The notes beneath the pieces were generated by a model that was not told the origin of the DNA, did not search any database, and saw only the letters and a program-made list of their open reading frames with translations. 56,456 nucleotides of DNA from Crocinitomicaceae bacterium. GTDB taxonomy: Bacteria > Bacteroidota > Bacteroidia > Flavobacteriales_D > Crocinitomicaceae. Positions 45,916 through 53,403 of the stretch are shown piece by piece. Numbering within the stretch: position 1 is the stretch's first letter; every line of letters begins with the position of its first letter. A program made the translations under genes and the position numbers. The stretch covers positions 1 through 56,456 of the forward strand of contig JABURP010000121.1 of assembly GCA_014762645.1 (NCBI GenBank), written 5' to 3'.

Positions 45916-46971
45916 ATGGGAAACACTACAGAAACTACCAATCAAATCAAAGTTAAATGGCGTTGTCCATCTAACATTGCCATTGTTAAATATTGGGGTA
46001 AAAAGGGTATTCAAATACCTTGCAACTCCTCCCTTAGCCTTACATTGAGTAATTCATACACGGAAGTTGAAGCGACATTACACGAAAAAACAACACTTGA
46101 ATCCGTTGAATTAAACTACTACTTTGAAGGTGAACTCAATGAAAAATTTGGTAAAAGGGTAGCAGATTATCTAGCTGATAATATTGAAGTATTCCCGTAT
46201 CTGCGCATGGGAGCTGTTACCATTCACTCTTCCAATAGTTTTCCTCATTCAGCAGGTATTGCATCCTCGGCTTCAGCTTTTGGAGCAATTGCTTTGGCCA
46301 TGCTGGACATTGCCTATCAACTAGAGGAAAAAGAGCTGGATGATGATTTTTATCGCAGAGCCAGTGAGATGGCACGATTAGGAAGTGGTAGTGCTTGTAG
46401 AAGCATATTCCCTTCTTATGCCTTGTGGGGACAAAATGATGCCATTGAAGATGCTTCTGATGACTACGCGGTTGAAGTGACACAGATTCACCCTATATTC
46501 AAAGACATGAGGGATGCTATCCTCATTATTGAAGATGAACCCAAAAAAGTTTCCAGTACCATTGGTCATTCACTGATGAATGATCATCCTTTTGCAGCAC
46601 AACGTTTTACCCAGGCGAACAAACGTACTGCAGAACTGGTTGATATACTAGCAGAAGGTGATGTTGATTCGTTCATTCATATTTGTGAGTCAGAAGCACT
46701 TACTTTACACGCTATGATGATGACATCAACAGACTATTACCTACTGGTAAAGCCTGGGACTATTACGGCTATTGAAAAGATTATGCAGTTTCGTTTGGAA
46801 AACATGGTTCCGGTGTGTTTTACACTGGACGCAGGACCAAACGTACACATTTTGTACCCGGATAAATACCAGGAGGCTGTTGAAGACTTTATTAACGACG
46901 AGTTGAAAGACATTTATAAGAAAGTTATCTTTGACCACGAAGGCCAGGGCCCTCAGAAATTGAGTATTTAG
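45916..46971 (+). CDS. mvaD: Diphosphomevalonate decarboxylase
   Basis: 351 aa. GHMP fold with the decarboxylase signature SNIAIVKYWGKKG near the N-terminus, NSSLSLTLSNSYTEV, the ATP loop NSFPHSAGIASSASAFGAIA and GSGSACRSIFPSYALWG; a catalytic-type Asp lies in TLDAGPNVH. It converts mevalonate diphosphate plus ATP to IPP. Start abuts the previous stop; 3 nt before the next gene. Confidence 0.95.
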   Translation: MGNTTETTNQIKVKWRCPSNIAIVKYWGKKGIQIPCNSSLSLTLSNSYTEVEATLHEKTTLESVELNYYFEGELNEKFGKRVADYLADNIEVFPYLRMGAVTIHSSNSFPHSAGIASSASAFGAIALAMLDIAYQLEEKELDDDFYRRASEMARLGSGSACRSIFPSYALWGQNDAIEDASDDYAVEVTQIHPIFKDMRDAILIIEDEPKKVSSTIGHSLMNDHPFAAQRFTQANKRTAELVDILAEGDVDSFIHICESEALTLHAMMMTSTDYYLLVKPGTITAIEKIMQFRLENMVPVCFTLDAGPNVHILYPDKYQEAVEDFINDELKDIYKKVIFDHEGQGPQKLSI

Positions 46972-46974
46972 GAA

Positions 46975-47916
46975 ATGGAAAAGTTCACCTCCAAGGTATT
47001 GATGTTTGGAGAGTATAGTTTACTCTACAACAGCATGGCACTGACAATGCCTTTTGATAAGTTTTCGGGAAAGTTTAGCTATCCCAACTCGGCCAAAGAC
47101 AAAAACCAGGCCTTAACTTCCAATCAGGGATTAAGAAAGTTTTGCAACCACATTCTTAAAAATCATACGGATGAGCGTTTTATGCTGAATGTCCAGAAAT
47201 TTAAGAAAGAATTGGATAAAGGACTTTTCTTTGACAGCAACATTCCGCAAGGATTTGGACTCGGAAGTTCCGGTGCACTCGTTGCAGCCATCTTTTTACG
47301 TTACCTGGATAAAGCCGGTGATTTTAAAGATGAAATTAAGGTGCTGACCAAAGAAAAAATTAAAACCCTCAAAGCCACATTAGGTGGTTTAGAAGGATAT
47401 TTTCACGGCACCAGTTCCGGGATAGATCCACTGAGTATTCTCATTAATGAACCGCTCCTTGTAAAATCTAATTTTGATATTGTTCCGGTAGATATTCCCG
47501 CGTTTAAAGAAGATGGACAACATGTTGTCTTTCTCCTGAATACAGGATTATCCAGAAATACGGATAAATTAGTGCAACACTTTAAAGCCTCTTGTGAAAC
47601 ACATGGTTTTAAAGACAAGCTTGAAAACGAATTGACTCCTTACACCAACGACGGTATCAATAGCTTCCTGAAAGCAGATACTGAACAGCTGTATTTTAAC
47701 CTTTACAACCTTGTAAAGTTTCAGTTGGATGAGATGAACTACCTCATACCTGAAAAGTACGCGTCCCTGGTAAATGAAGGAATAACTTCCGGTGATTACT
47801 TTCTAAAAATATGTGGAGCCGGTGGCGGCGGTTACATGTTAGGATTCACTGATAAATGGGAGCTAACCAAACAAAAACTCTCAGGACAGGATCTTGAGAT
47901 TCTTTACAGATTTTAA
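46975..47916 (+). CDS. mvk: Mevalonate kinase
   Basis: 313 aa. GHMP kinase: SKVLMFGEYSLLYNSMALTM, ATP loop PQGFGLGSSGALVAAIF, HGTSSGIDPLSILIN and glycine-rich C-terminal KICGAGGGGYMLGF. The substrate is taken as mevalonate from the family resemblance and operon position. Bacteroidota members differ from classic ones, so swapped roles with the GYDIA kinase cannot be excluded. 5 nt before the prenyltransferase gene. Confidence 0.87.
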   Translation: MEKFTSKVLMFGEYSLLYNSMALTMPFDKFSGKFSYPNSAKDKNQALTSNQGLRKFCNHILKNHTDERFMLNVQKFKKELDKGLFFDSNIPQGFGLGSSGALVAAIFLRYLDKAGDFKDEIKVLTKEKIKTLKATLGGLEGYFHGTSSGIDPLSILINEPLLVKSNFDIVPVDIPAFKEDGQHVVFLLNTGLSRNTDKLVQHFKASCETHGFKDKLENELTPYTNDGINSFLKADTEQLYFNLYNLVKFQLDEMNYLIPEKYASLVNEGITSGDYFLKICGAGGGGYMLGFTDKWELTKQKLSGQDLEILYRF

Positions 47917-47921
47917 ACAAT

Positions 47922-48899
47922 ATGACGGCAATAACTACTGACTTGCAGGCCCAAAAAGCGGCAATTGAGGATTTTTTAGAAACCAAGGCTCTGGAAAGCT
48001 TTCCCGGTAACTTATTTGATGCTGTTCATCATATCATGACGCTGGATGGCAAACGCTTACGTCCAATGATGGTACTGATGAGTGCCCAGGGATTTGGCGT
48101 TGAGCAGGAAAAGGCCATGTCAGCAGCTATTTCTATTGAGGTATTTCACAATTTCACGCTGGTACATGACGATATCATGGACAAGGCTAAATTGAGAAGA
48201 GGAAAAATTACCGTTCACGAAAAATTTGGCGTAGACAAAGCAATTGTAACTGGTGATGCCATGCTTCCCCACGCCGTGAGTTTACTAATTCAGGACAATA
48301 ACGATAAAGCCGGTGAATTGCTCACTTGTTTCAACAAAATGGGGAAAGAAGTGATGGAAGGCCAGCAATATGACATGGAGTTTGAAAACCGTAACGACGT
48401 AACGGTAGACGAATACATGAACATGATCCGTCTAAAAACATCCGTACTCTTTGGTACAGCTTGTGAAATTGGTGCCATTATCGGCGGAGCCAATGAAGCA
48501 GATAAAAAAGGACTGTACGATTTCGGTTTATACTCCGGTTTGGCGTTCCAAATTATGGATGACTACCTGGATACCTTCGGGGATGAGAATTTTGGGAAGA
48601 AAATTGGCGGAGACATCCTCCTCAACAAAAAATCCTTCTTACTGGTCAATGCCATGCAAATGGCCAACGACACGCAAAAAGAACGCATTGCTACCTTGTT
48701 TGAAGAAAGCAATGAGGAAAAGAAAATCCGTGAATTCCAGGAATTGTACAGAGAAATGGGAATTCCTCAAATTGCACTTGACACTATGGAGGACCTGCAC
48801 AACAAATCAGTTAACGCTTTGCTGTCCACTTCCATTCCGGATGAAAATAAAGAACGAATAAAGCATCTTGGTGAAGTTATGCTTCGCCGCACCAAATAA
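47922..48899 (+). CDS. Polyprenyl (probably farnesyl) diphosphate synthase
   Basis: 325 aa. All-helical trans-prenyltransferase with KRLRPMMVL, first Asp-rich motif DDIMD preceded by FHNFTLVH, and the second in QIMDDYLDTFGD. A Phe five residues before the first Asp-rich motif should limit chain length. Combined with the adjacent squalene synthase, which needs farnesyl diphosphate, C15 is the likely product; C20 is not excluded. 5 nt before the cyclase gene. Confidence 0.87.
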   Translation: MTAITTDLQAQKAAIEDFLETKALESFPGNLFDAVHHIMTLDGKRLRPMMVLMSAQGFGVEQEKAMSAAISIEVFHNFTLVHDDIMDKAKLRRGKITVHEKFGVDKAIVTGDAMLPHAVSLLIQDNNDKAGELLTCFNKMGKEVMEGQQYDMEFENRNDVTVDEYMNMIRLKTSVLFGTACEIGAIIGGANEADKKGLYDFGLYSGLAFQIMDDYLDTFGDENFGKKIGGDILLNKKSFLLVNAMQMANDTQKERIATLFEESNEEKKIREFQELYREMGIPQIALDTMEDLHNKSVNALLSTSIPDENKERIKHLGEVMLRRTK

Positions 48900-48904
48900 T
48901 TATC

Positions 48905-51196
48905 ATGGCTTCAGCAGAACAAAATACCACGCATAAGGTCAATTTTGCTGAAAAAGATCAATCCTATTTCTGGAATTGCTGGAAGTTTATTTCCAATAAC
49001 GGTCAGCAACGCTGGCATTTTGAGCTTCCGGACGAGTTAAAAGGGATCGTAAACGCCCGTGAAGACTGGAAAAAACCTGAAGCCCGGGCGTTTCTCAAAT
49101 ACTTTGATCAAGCCTTTGTTTTTGACAAATCCGTCAACCCCAATTCAGCTGATAAGGTTTTCAGATGGATACGGGAACAACAGGTAGACGGGCACAAACA
49201 ATGGCCAAAATCCGAGTCTGCATCTTTAAAAGAGCGCGTAAGAACTGCCCTACTCAACGGGTTTTCCTATTACGAAACCCTCCAGGAACCAGACGGCAAC
49301 TGGGCAGGAGATTATGGTGGACCGCTTTTTCTTATACCGGGACTGGTCATTGCCTCTCATATTACAGAATCACCCTTTGAAGTTCCCATGGAGGTACTGA
49401 TGAAACGCAACCTGTGGAACCATCAAAACGAAGACGGTGGCTGGGGTCTGCACATTGAAGGACACTCCACCATGTTTGGAACCGTCATGCAGTATGTTAC
49501 CCTGCGCCTTTTGGGAGAAGACCTCTCCCACCCTGGCATGCAACGCGCCCAAAAGTGGATATTGGATCACGGTGGTGCCATTAAAATTCCACAATGGGGT
49601 AAGTTCTATTTGTCTGTACTTAATGTGTACGACTGGAAAGGAAATGACGCCCTATTACCCGAAATGTGGAAGTTCCCAAGATGGGTGCCTTTTCACCCGG
49701 GTAAGTACTGGTGCCACAACCGGATGATCTTTCTTCCCATGTCTTACTGCTTCGGAAATAAAGTAAAGGCAAAAGAAACTGAACTTACGCAGGCCCTAAG
49801 AAAAGAGCTGTACACAGAGGATTACGACAAGATTAACTGGAAAAAAGCGCGTCGTGAAGCCTGTGAAATTGATATTTTTCATCCGGTGAACAAATGGTAT
49901 CACTTTTTGAGCCGTTTCACCAATTTTTATGAGCGCATTCATTCTAAACGCTTTAGAAAAAAAGCCCTGAAATACGTAACCGATTATATTGATCACGAAG
50001 ACATCCATACCCGTTACATCAATATTGGTCCGGTAAACCAGGCCATCAACTCCATTTGCGTGTGGCACAAGCACGGAAAAGATTCCGAGCAGTTTAAACA
50101 ACACGTTTACCGCTGGCAGGATTATTTGTGGATTGCGGAAGACGGAGCAAAAATGGGCGGATATAACGGGTCACAACTGTGGGATACCTCCTTTGCCGGA
50201 CAAGCTATTCTGGAGGCCGATATGGAAAATGACTTTCCTGAAATGGCTGAAAAGATCTACAGTTTTATTGAACTCACACAAATTGATCGTGACCCCGTTG
50301 AACATAAAAAATACTGGAGAGATGTCTCTAAAGGTTGCTGGCCCTTTTCCACTATTGATCATGCCTGGCCCGTAACGGACTGTACGGCTGAAGGGATGAA
50401 AACCGCCCTGCTTTATAACAACAAACCGGAAATCAACAAAGAAAAACACATTGACCTGGAACGGCTAAAACCCGCCATTGACTGGTTGTTGTTTATGCAA
50501 AATAAAGACGGTGGCTGGGCATCCTACGAACGGCAAAGGGCTCCAAAATGGATAGAAGTGCTCAACCCCGCCATGTTGTTTGAAAATATTATGACTGAGG
50601 TCACCTACACTGAGTGTTCTTCGGCCACCATGCAAGGGTTAAAAGAGTTTACCAAAAACCACGATTACCAAAAAGAAGATATTGCAAGGGCTTTAAAAAG
50701 AGGAACCAAATTTATCAAAAACAAACAATGGGATGATGGCTCATGGTACGGTTGCTGGGGCGTTTGCTTCTGCTACGGTACCTGGTTCGGAATTGAAGGT
50801 TTGCTTTGCGGCGGTGAAAACGGCTACGAAAACGGAGCACCTTCTGAAAGCATTCAAAAAGCCTGTGAGTTTTTGGTAAGCAAACAAAACCCTGACGGTA
50901 GCTGGGGGGAACATTTTGAAAGTTGCGTACAGCACCGGTATATTCAGCATGAAGATGGTCAAATCATCAACACCGGCTGGGCCCTGCTTGGTTTAATGAA
51001 AGCAAAATACCCCAACAAAGAAGTTATAGAAAAAGGCGTGGAATTCATCTTGTCCCGCCAATGGGAAAACGGTGACTTTCCGCAAGAAGGCATTTCGGGC
51101 GTGTTTAACGGAAACTGTATGGAAACTTATACTTCGTACCGTAATGTGTTCCCGTTGTGGGCTTTGGCCAGGTATTATCAATATTACGCGAAGTAA
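48905..51196 (+). CDS. osc: Oxidosqualene cyclase (lanosterol/cycloartenol/arborinol-type)
   Basis: 763 aa, the normal cyclase length. Two alpha-barrel domains with QW repeats (for example QNEDGGWGLH, QNKDGGWASYE, QNPDGSWGEHFES, QWENGDFPQEG). The initiating acid is Asp492 in VTDCTAEG: DCTAE marks oxidosqualene cyclases, whereas squalene-hopene cyclases have DxDD. Residues that steer product outcome in plants and fungi: Tyr420 (GYNGSQ) and His486 (DHAWP) as in cycloartenol synthase, Val490 as in lanosterol synthase. It folds 2,3-oxidosqualene to a tetra- or pentacyclic alcohol at the membrane. The exact product is not predictable. Bacteroidota relatives in Eudoraea make arborane-type alcohols. 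Last gene of the run. Confidence 0.95.
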   Translation: MASAEQNTTHKVNFAEKDQSYFWNCWKFISNNGQQRWHFELPDELKGIVNAREDWKKPEARAFLKYFDQAFVFDKSVNPNSADKVFRWIREQQVDGHKQWPKSESASLKERVRTALLNGFSYYETLQEPDGNWAGDYGGPLFLIPGLVIASHITESPFEVPMEVLMKRNLWNHQNEDGGWGLHIEGHSTMFGTVMQYVTLRLLGEDLSHPGMQRAQKWILDHGGAIKIPQWGKFYLSVLNVYDWKGNDALLPEMWKFPRWVPFHPGKYWCHNRMIFLPMSYCFGNKVKAKETELTQALRKELYTEDYDKINWKKARREACEIDIFHPVNKWYHFLSRFTNFYERIHSKRFRKKALKYVTDYIDHEDIHTRYINIGPVNQAINSICVWHKHGKDSEQFKQHVYRWQDYLWIAEDGAKMGGYNGSQLWDTSFAGQAILEADMENDFPEMAEKIYSFIELTQIDRDPVEHKKYWRDVSKGCWPFSTIDHAWPVTDCTAEGMKTALLYNNKPEINKEKHIDLERLKPAIDWLLFMQNKDGGWASYERQRAPKWIEVLNPAMLFENIMTEVTYTECSSATMQGLKEFTKNHDYQKEDIARALKRGTKFIKNKQWDDGSWYGCWGVCFCYGTWFGIEGLLCGGENGYENGAPSESIQKACEFLVSKQNPDGSWGEHFESCVQHRYIQHEDGQIINTGWALLGLMKAKYPNKEVIEKGVEFILSRQWENGDFPQEGISGVFNGNCMETYTSYRNVFPLWALARYYQYYAK

Positions 51197-51687
51197 GCAG
51201 GAAAATGGCCACTGGAAGGTAAATGGGTGTGGTGATGTAAATATGCGTTAATCATTGATTTATCAGCTTAAAAAACACTTTTTATACGAGTAATTACCGT
51301 TTTTTTACTGGGAATGATTTACAGGCTGCCTTTCCGCATACGTCTGCTAGCTGCCACTTCAGTTGCCATTTCGCCGGGGCCTTTGCTGCAGCTTCCGCTG
51401 GTCGCTCAGCACGGCCAGGCTCACCAGGTCAACTGTACGTATCAGGCTATCCGCCTTCTGCGGGGCAGGTTCGGGAAATGTTGGTGGTTTTAGGGTTTTC
51501 TGCCCCATTAAAAGCGGTTAGCTTGTGCCCTGAGAAGCGTTGCAAAACGCAGCAGCACAAGGCGACACCAGGAGCCCTTGTGCTGCAAAGTGGCGCAGCT
51601 GAGCAGGGTACAACTATGAGCTGGAAATGGATGTGCCAGGCAAGCCTTTGGCTGCAGGGGGTGGCAGGCAGCCAAAAAAAATAAAAG
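51197..51687 (+). other. GC-rich, hairpin-dense non-coding stretch
   Basis: 491 nt without a convincing gene. The first ~120 nt are ordinary AT-rich sequence. From ~51320 the composition turns clearly GC-rich. Perfect inverted repeats follow one another: GGGGCAG 51462-51468 with CTGCCCC 51500-51506; GCGTT 51537-51541 with AACGC 51546-51550; GCAGCACAAGG 51552-51562 with CCTTGTGCTGC 51576-51586; TTTGGCTGC 51647-51655 with GCAGCCAAA 51668-51676. Short ORFs inside lack family features. It could be a structured RNA, a decayed mobile element or an attachment region. No operon terminator with a T-run is recognised. Confidence 0.6.
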
Positions 51688-52080
51688 TTAAAACACCTGA
51701 CGATTCATATAATCCTGCCACTGTATGAGTAAGTATTTTTGTTTGTCATTGTCCTTCACTTCTTTGAAGCCCTGATCATAACAAAACAAATAGGTGTCTC
51801 CTTCCTGATTTTTCCACCAGTGGGTTATGAATCGGGGATTGAATTCTTTGTTCAGCAATTCTGTTTTTCTGACGGTAGTTTTACCAGCAAGGTTATAATC
51901 CCGCAAAATTCGCCGGTTTAATCTAAGCTGATCATCCACCGTTTTTTTGAAATATTCTTTTCCTGATTCTTTCCTTTTCTGATAATGGTAATCCGTTTTG
52001 CAATAAACTGAGCAAAATTTTCTGTCAACTCTTCCTTTCAAGGGGTTAGAACAGTTTTCATTTTCACAAGTTCTGGGCAT
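51688..52080 (-). CDS. Small zinc-ribbon-like hypothetical protein
   Basis: 130 aa. The N-terminus RTCENENCSNPLKGRVDRKFCSVYCKTDYHYQKRK holds four cysteines in CxxxxC...CxxxC spacing, a likely zinc ribbon followed by a basic stretch. The C-terminal part has aromatic-rich THWWKNQEGDTYLFCYDQGF. Such proteins are scattered in Bacteroidota; DNA or RNA binding is a guess. Divergent from the tyrosine recombinase, sharing an 80-nt gap with an AT-rich palindrome (CGTATAAATATACG, around 52100). Confidence 0.68.
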   Translation of the reverse strand: MPRTCENENCSNPLKGRVDRKFCSVYCKTDYHYQKRKESGKEYFKKTVDDQLRLNRRILRDYNLAGKTTVRKTELLNKEFNPRFITHWWKNQEGDTYLFCYDQGFKEVKDNDKQKYLLIQWQDYMNRQVF

Positions 52081-52160
52081 AATTCGTGTATTTATTCGTA
52101 TAAATATACGTTTAGGATTGGTTCAAAGGCACTATTTCACAGAATTTTGGCAAGAAAAAA

Positions 52161-53300
52161 ATGTCACACCCATTCGGACATATTACACTCAAACACCTAT
52201 TAATAAATGATGTTAAGCATATCGGTATTCAATTCACGTCAAACAAGAAAGTGGAGCGCCTTGTAATGAATTTACCTAGCGCACAATGGAACAACGAGTT
52301 TTCTATGTATTCCGTTCCTAACACCAAAGAGAACTTTAACCAGATTTTTGAAACGTTTCGAGGCGTAGCCTGGATAAATGGTTCACACTTTTTCAGGGGC
52401 AGAATCAAAAAAAAGAGCAATAATCAGATTAATTTAAACGCTTATCGCAATAGAAAACCCAAAAAAGGATATCGCTATTGCCCGGATGAATACCTGGCCA
52501 AATTAGAATACAAAAGATACTCTATCAATACGGCGCGAACCTACATCAGCTGTTTTGAAAAATTCATGAACCGATTTAAGGAACGTGATTTATTGAGCAT
52601 AAACGAGGAAGATATACAAGAGTATTTAAACGAGATGGCAAGAAAAGGTATTTCATCTTCACATTTAAATCAAATCTTAAACAGTGTAAAGTTCTATTAT
52701 GAAACGGTAAAGGAAATGCCGAACCGGTTTTATTCCATTGAGCGGCCGTTTAAAGAGCGACACCTGCCTAAAGTTTTGAGCATTGAAGAAGTAAAAAGGT
52801 TAATCAATTGCACCAACAACATTAAACATAAATGTATTGTTTCATTACTGTATTCGGCCGGTTTGAGAAGACAGGAATTGCTAGACCTAAAAATTGAAGA
52901 CATTGATTCTGACAGGATGGTTGTTTGTATCCGTCAGGCCAAGGGTCACAAAGACAGGTATACTGTACTAAGCCAAAAAGTATTAGAAGATCTCCGAATA
53001 TATTTCAAAAAATGGCGACCTAAAGTGTATTTATTTGAAGGCAGTCCGGGCAATAGGTACGGTCGGACAAGTGTTAGCAGGATTATTTTCAGGGCAGCCC
53101 AAAAAGCCCGCATTGGGAAGAAGGTTACACCGCACATGCTTAGGCACAGTTTTGCCACACATTTACTGGAGTCGGGTACAGATTTACGGTATATTCAAAC
53201 CTTGCTGGGCCATAACAGTTCTAAGACAACTGAAATTTATACGGAGGTTACCTTCAGGAATATCCGCAACGTCCAAAGTCCATTTGATTTCATATCTTAG
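52161..53300 (+). CDS. Tyrosine recombinase/integrase (XerC/D-like, not canonical IntI)
   Basis: 379 aa. A ~100-residue N-terminal extension precedes the SAM-like core-binding domain (about 103-190) and the catalytic domain (about 205-375). Active-site residues: Arg236 (GLRRQE), Lys in KGHKDR (261-266), His325/Arg328 (HMLRHSF), His351 (LLGHNSS) and Tyr360 (TEIYTEV). The distance from the Lys hairpin to HxxR is about 62 residues, as in XerD (~72) and unlike IntI1 (~106), so the IntI-specific insert is absent. It is transcribed toward the adjacent cassette array, with the first crossover-like point 40 bp after its stop. Likely agent of cassette movement by position; this is inference. Confidence 0.9.
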   Translation: MSHPFGHITLKHLLINDVKHIGIQFTSNKKVERLVMNLPSAQWNNEFSMYSVPNTKENFNQIFETFRGVAWINGSHFFRGRIKKKSNNQINLNAYRNRKPKKGYRYCPDEYLAKLEYKRYSINTARTYISCFEKFMNRFKERDLLSINEEDIQEYLNEMARKGISSSHLNQILNSVKFYYETVKEMPNRFYSIERPFKERHLPKVLSIEEVKRLINCTNNIKHKCIVSLLYSAGLRRQELLDLKIEDIDSDRMVVCIRQAKGHKDRYTVLSQKVLEDLRIYFKKWRPKVYLFEGSPGNRYGRTSVSRIIFRAAQKARIGKKVTPHMLRHSFATHLLESGTDLRYIQTLLGHNSSKTTEIYTEVTFRNIRNVQSPFDFIS

Positions 53301-53311
53301 AGATATAAAAG

Positions 53312-53348
53312 GAATAAAACCCATAGGTTTTATTCGAACGTTGTGTGT
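53312..53348 (+). other. attI-like recombination site beside the recombinase
   Basis: A 10-bp perfect stem (GAATAAAACC 53312-53321, GGTTTTATTC 53326-53335, loop CATA) leads into CGAACG|TTGTGTGT, with the predicted crossover between G53340 and T53341. The arrangement right-arm then C(A/G)AACGTT is the same as at both attC-like sites downstream. The left inverse-core box is missing, as expected of attI rather than attC. A remnant attC is the alternative. Confidence 0.55.
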
Positions 53349-53403
53349 AATTGACCAAATCAAGCATATTTTTATTGAAACAAATAGATTCGTATCTTGA
53401 AGC

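Noticed and set aside
48905-51196. Cyclase as a squalene-hopene cyclase
   Set aside because: The catalytic motif is VTDCTAE, not DxDDTA, and the gene is with a squalene epoxidase.
51647-51676. Hairpin as a terminator of the triterpenol operon
   Set aside because: On the plus strand it is followed by A residues, not T, and lies ~450 nt after the cyclase stop.
51478-51684. 68-aa ORF in the GC-rich stretch (and a 47-codon minus-strand ORF nearby)
   Set aside because: They coincide with perfect hairpins, have low-complexity Gln/Cys/Trp-rich composition and no family resemblance.
52161-53300. Recombinase as a canonical IntI integron integrase
   Set aside because: The ~35-45-residue IntI-specific insert between the Lys hairpin and HxxR is missing; only general tyrosine-recombinase motifs are shared.
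53312-53335. Hairpin after the recombinase as a rho-independent terminator
   Set aside because: The stem is AT-rich and no T-run follows; its link to the CGAACGTT core fits a recombination site better.
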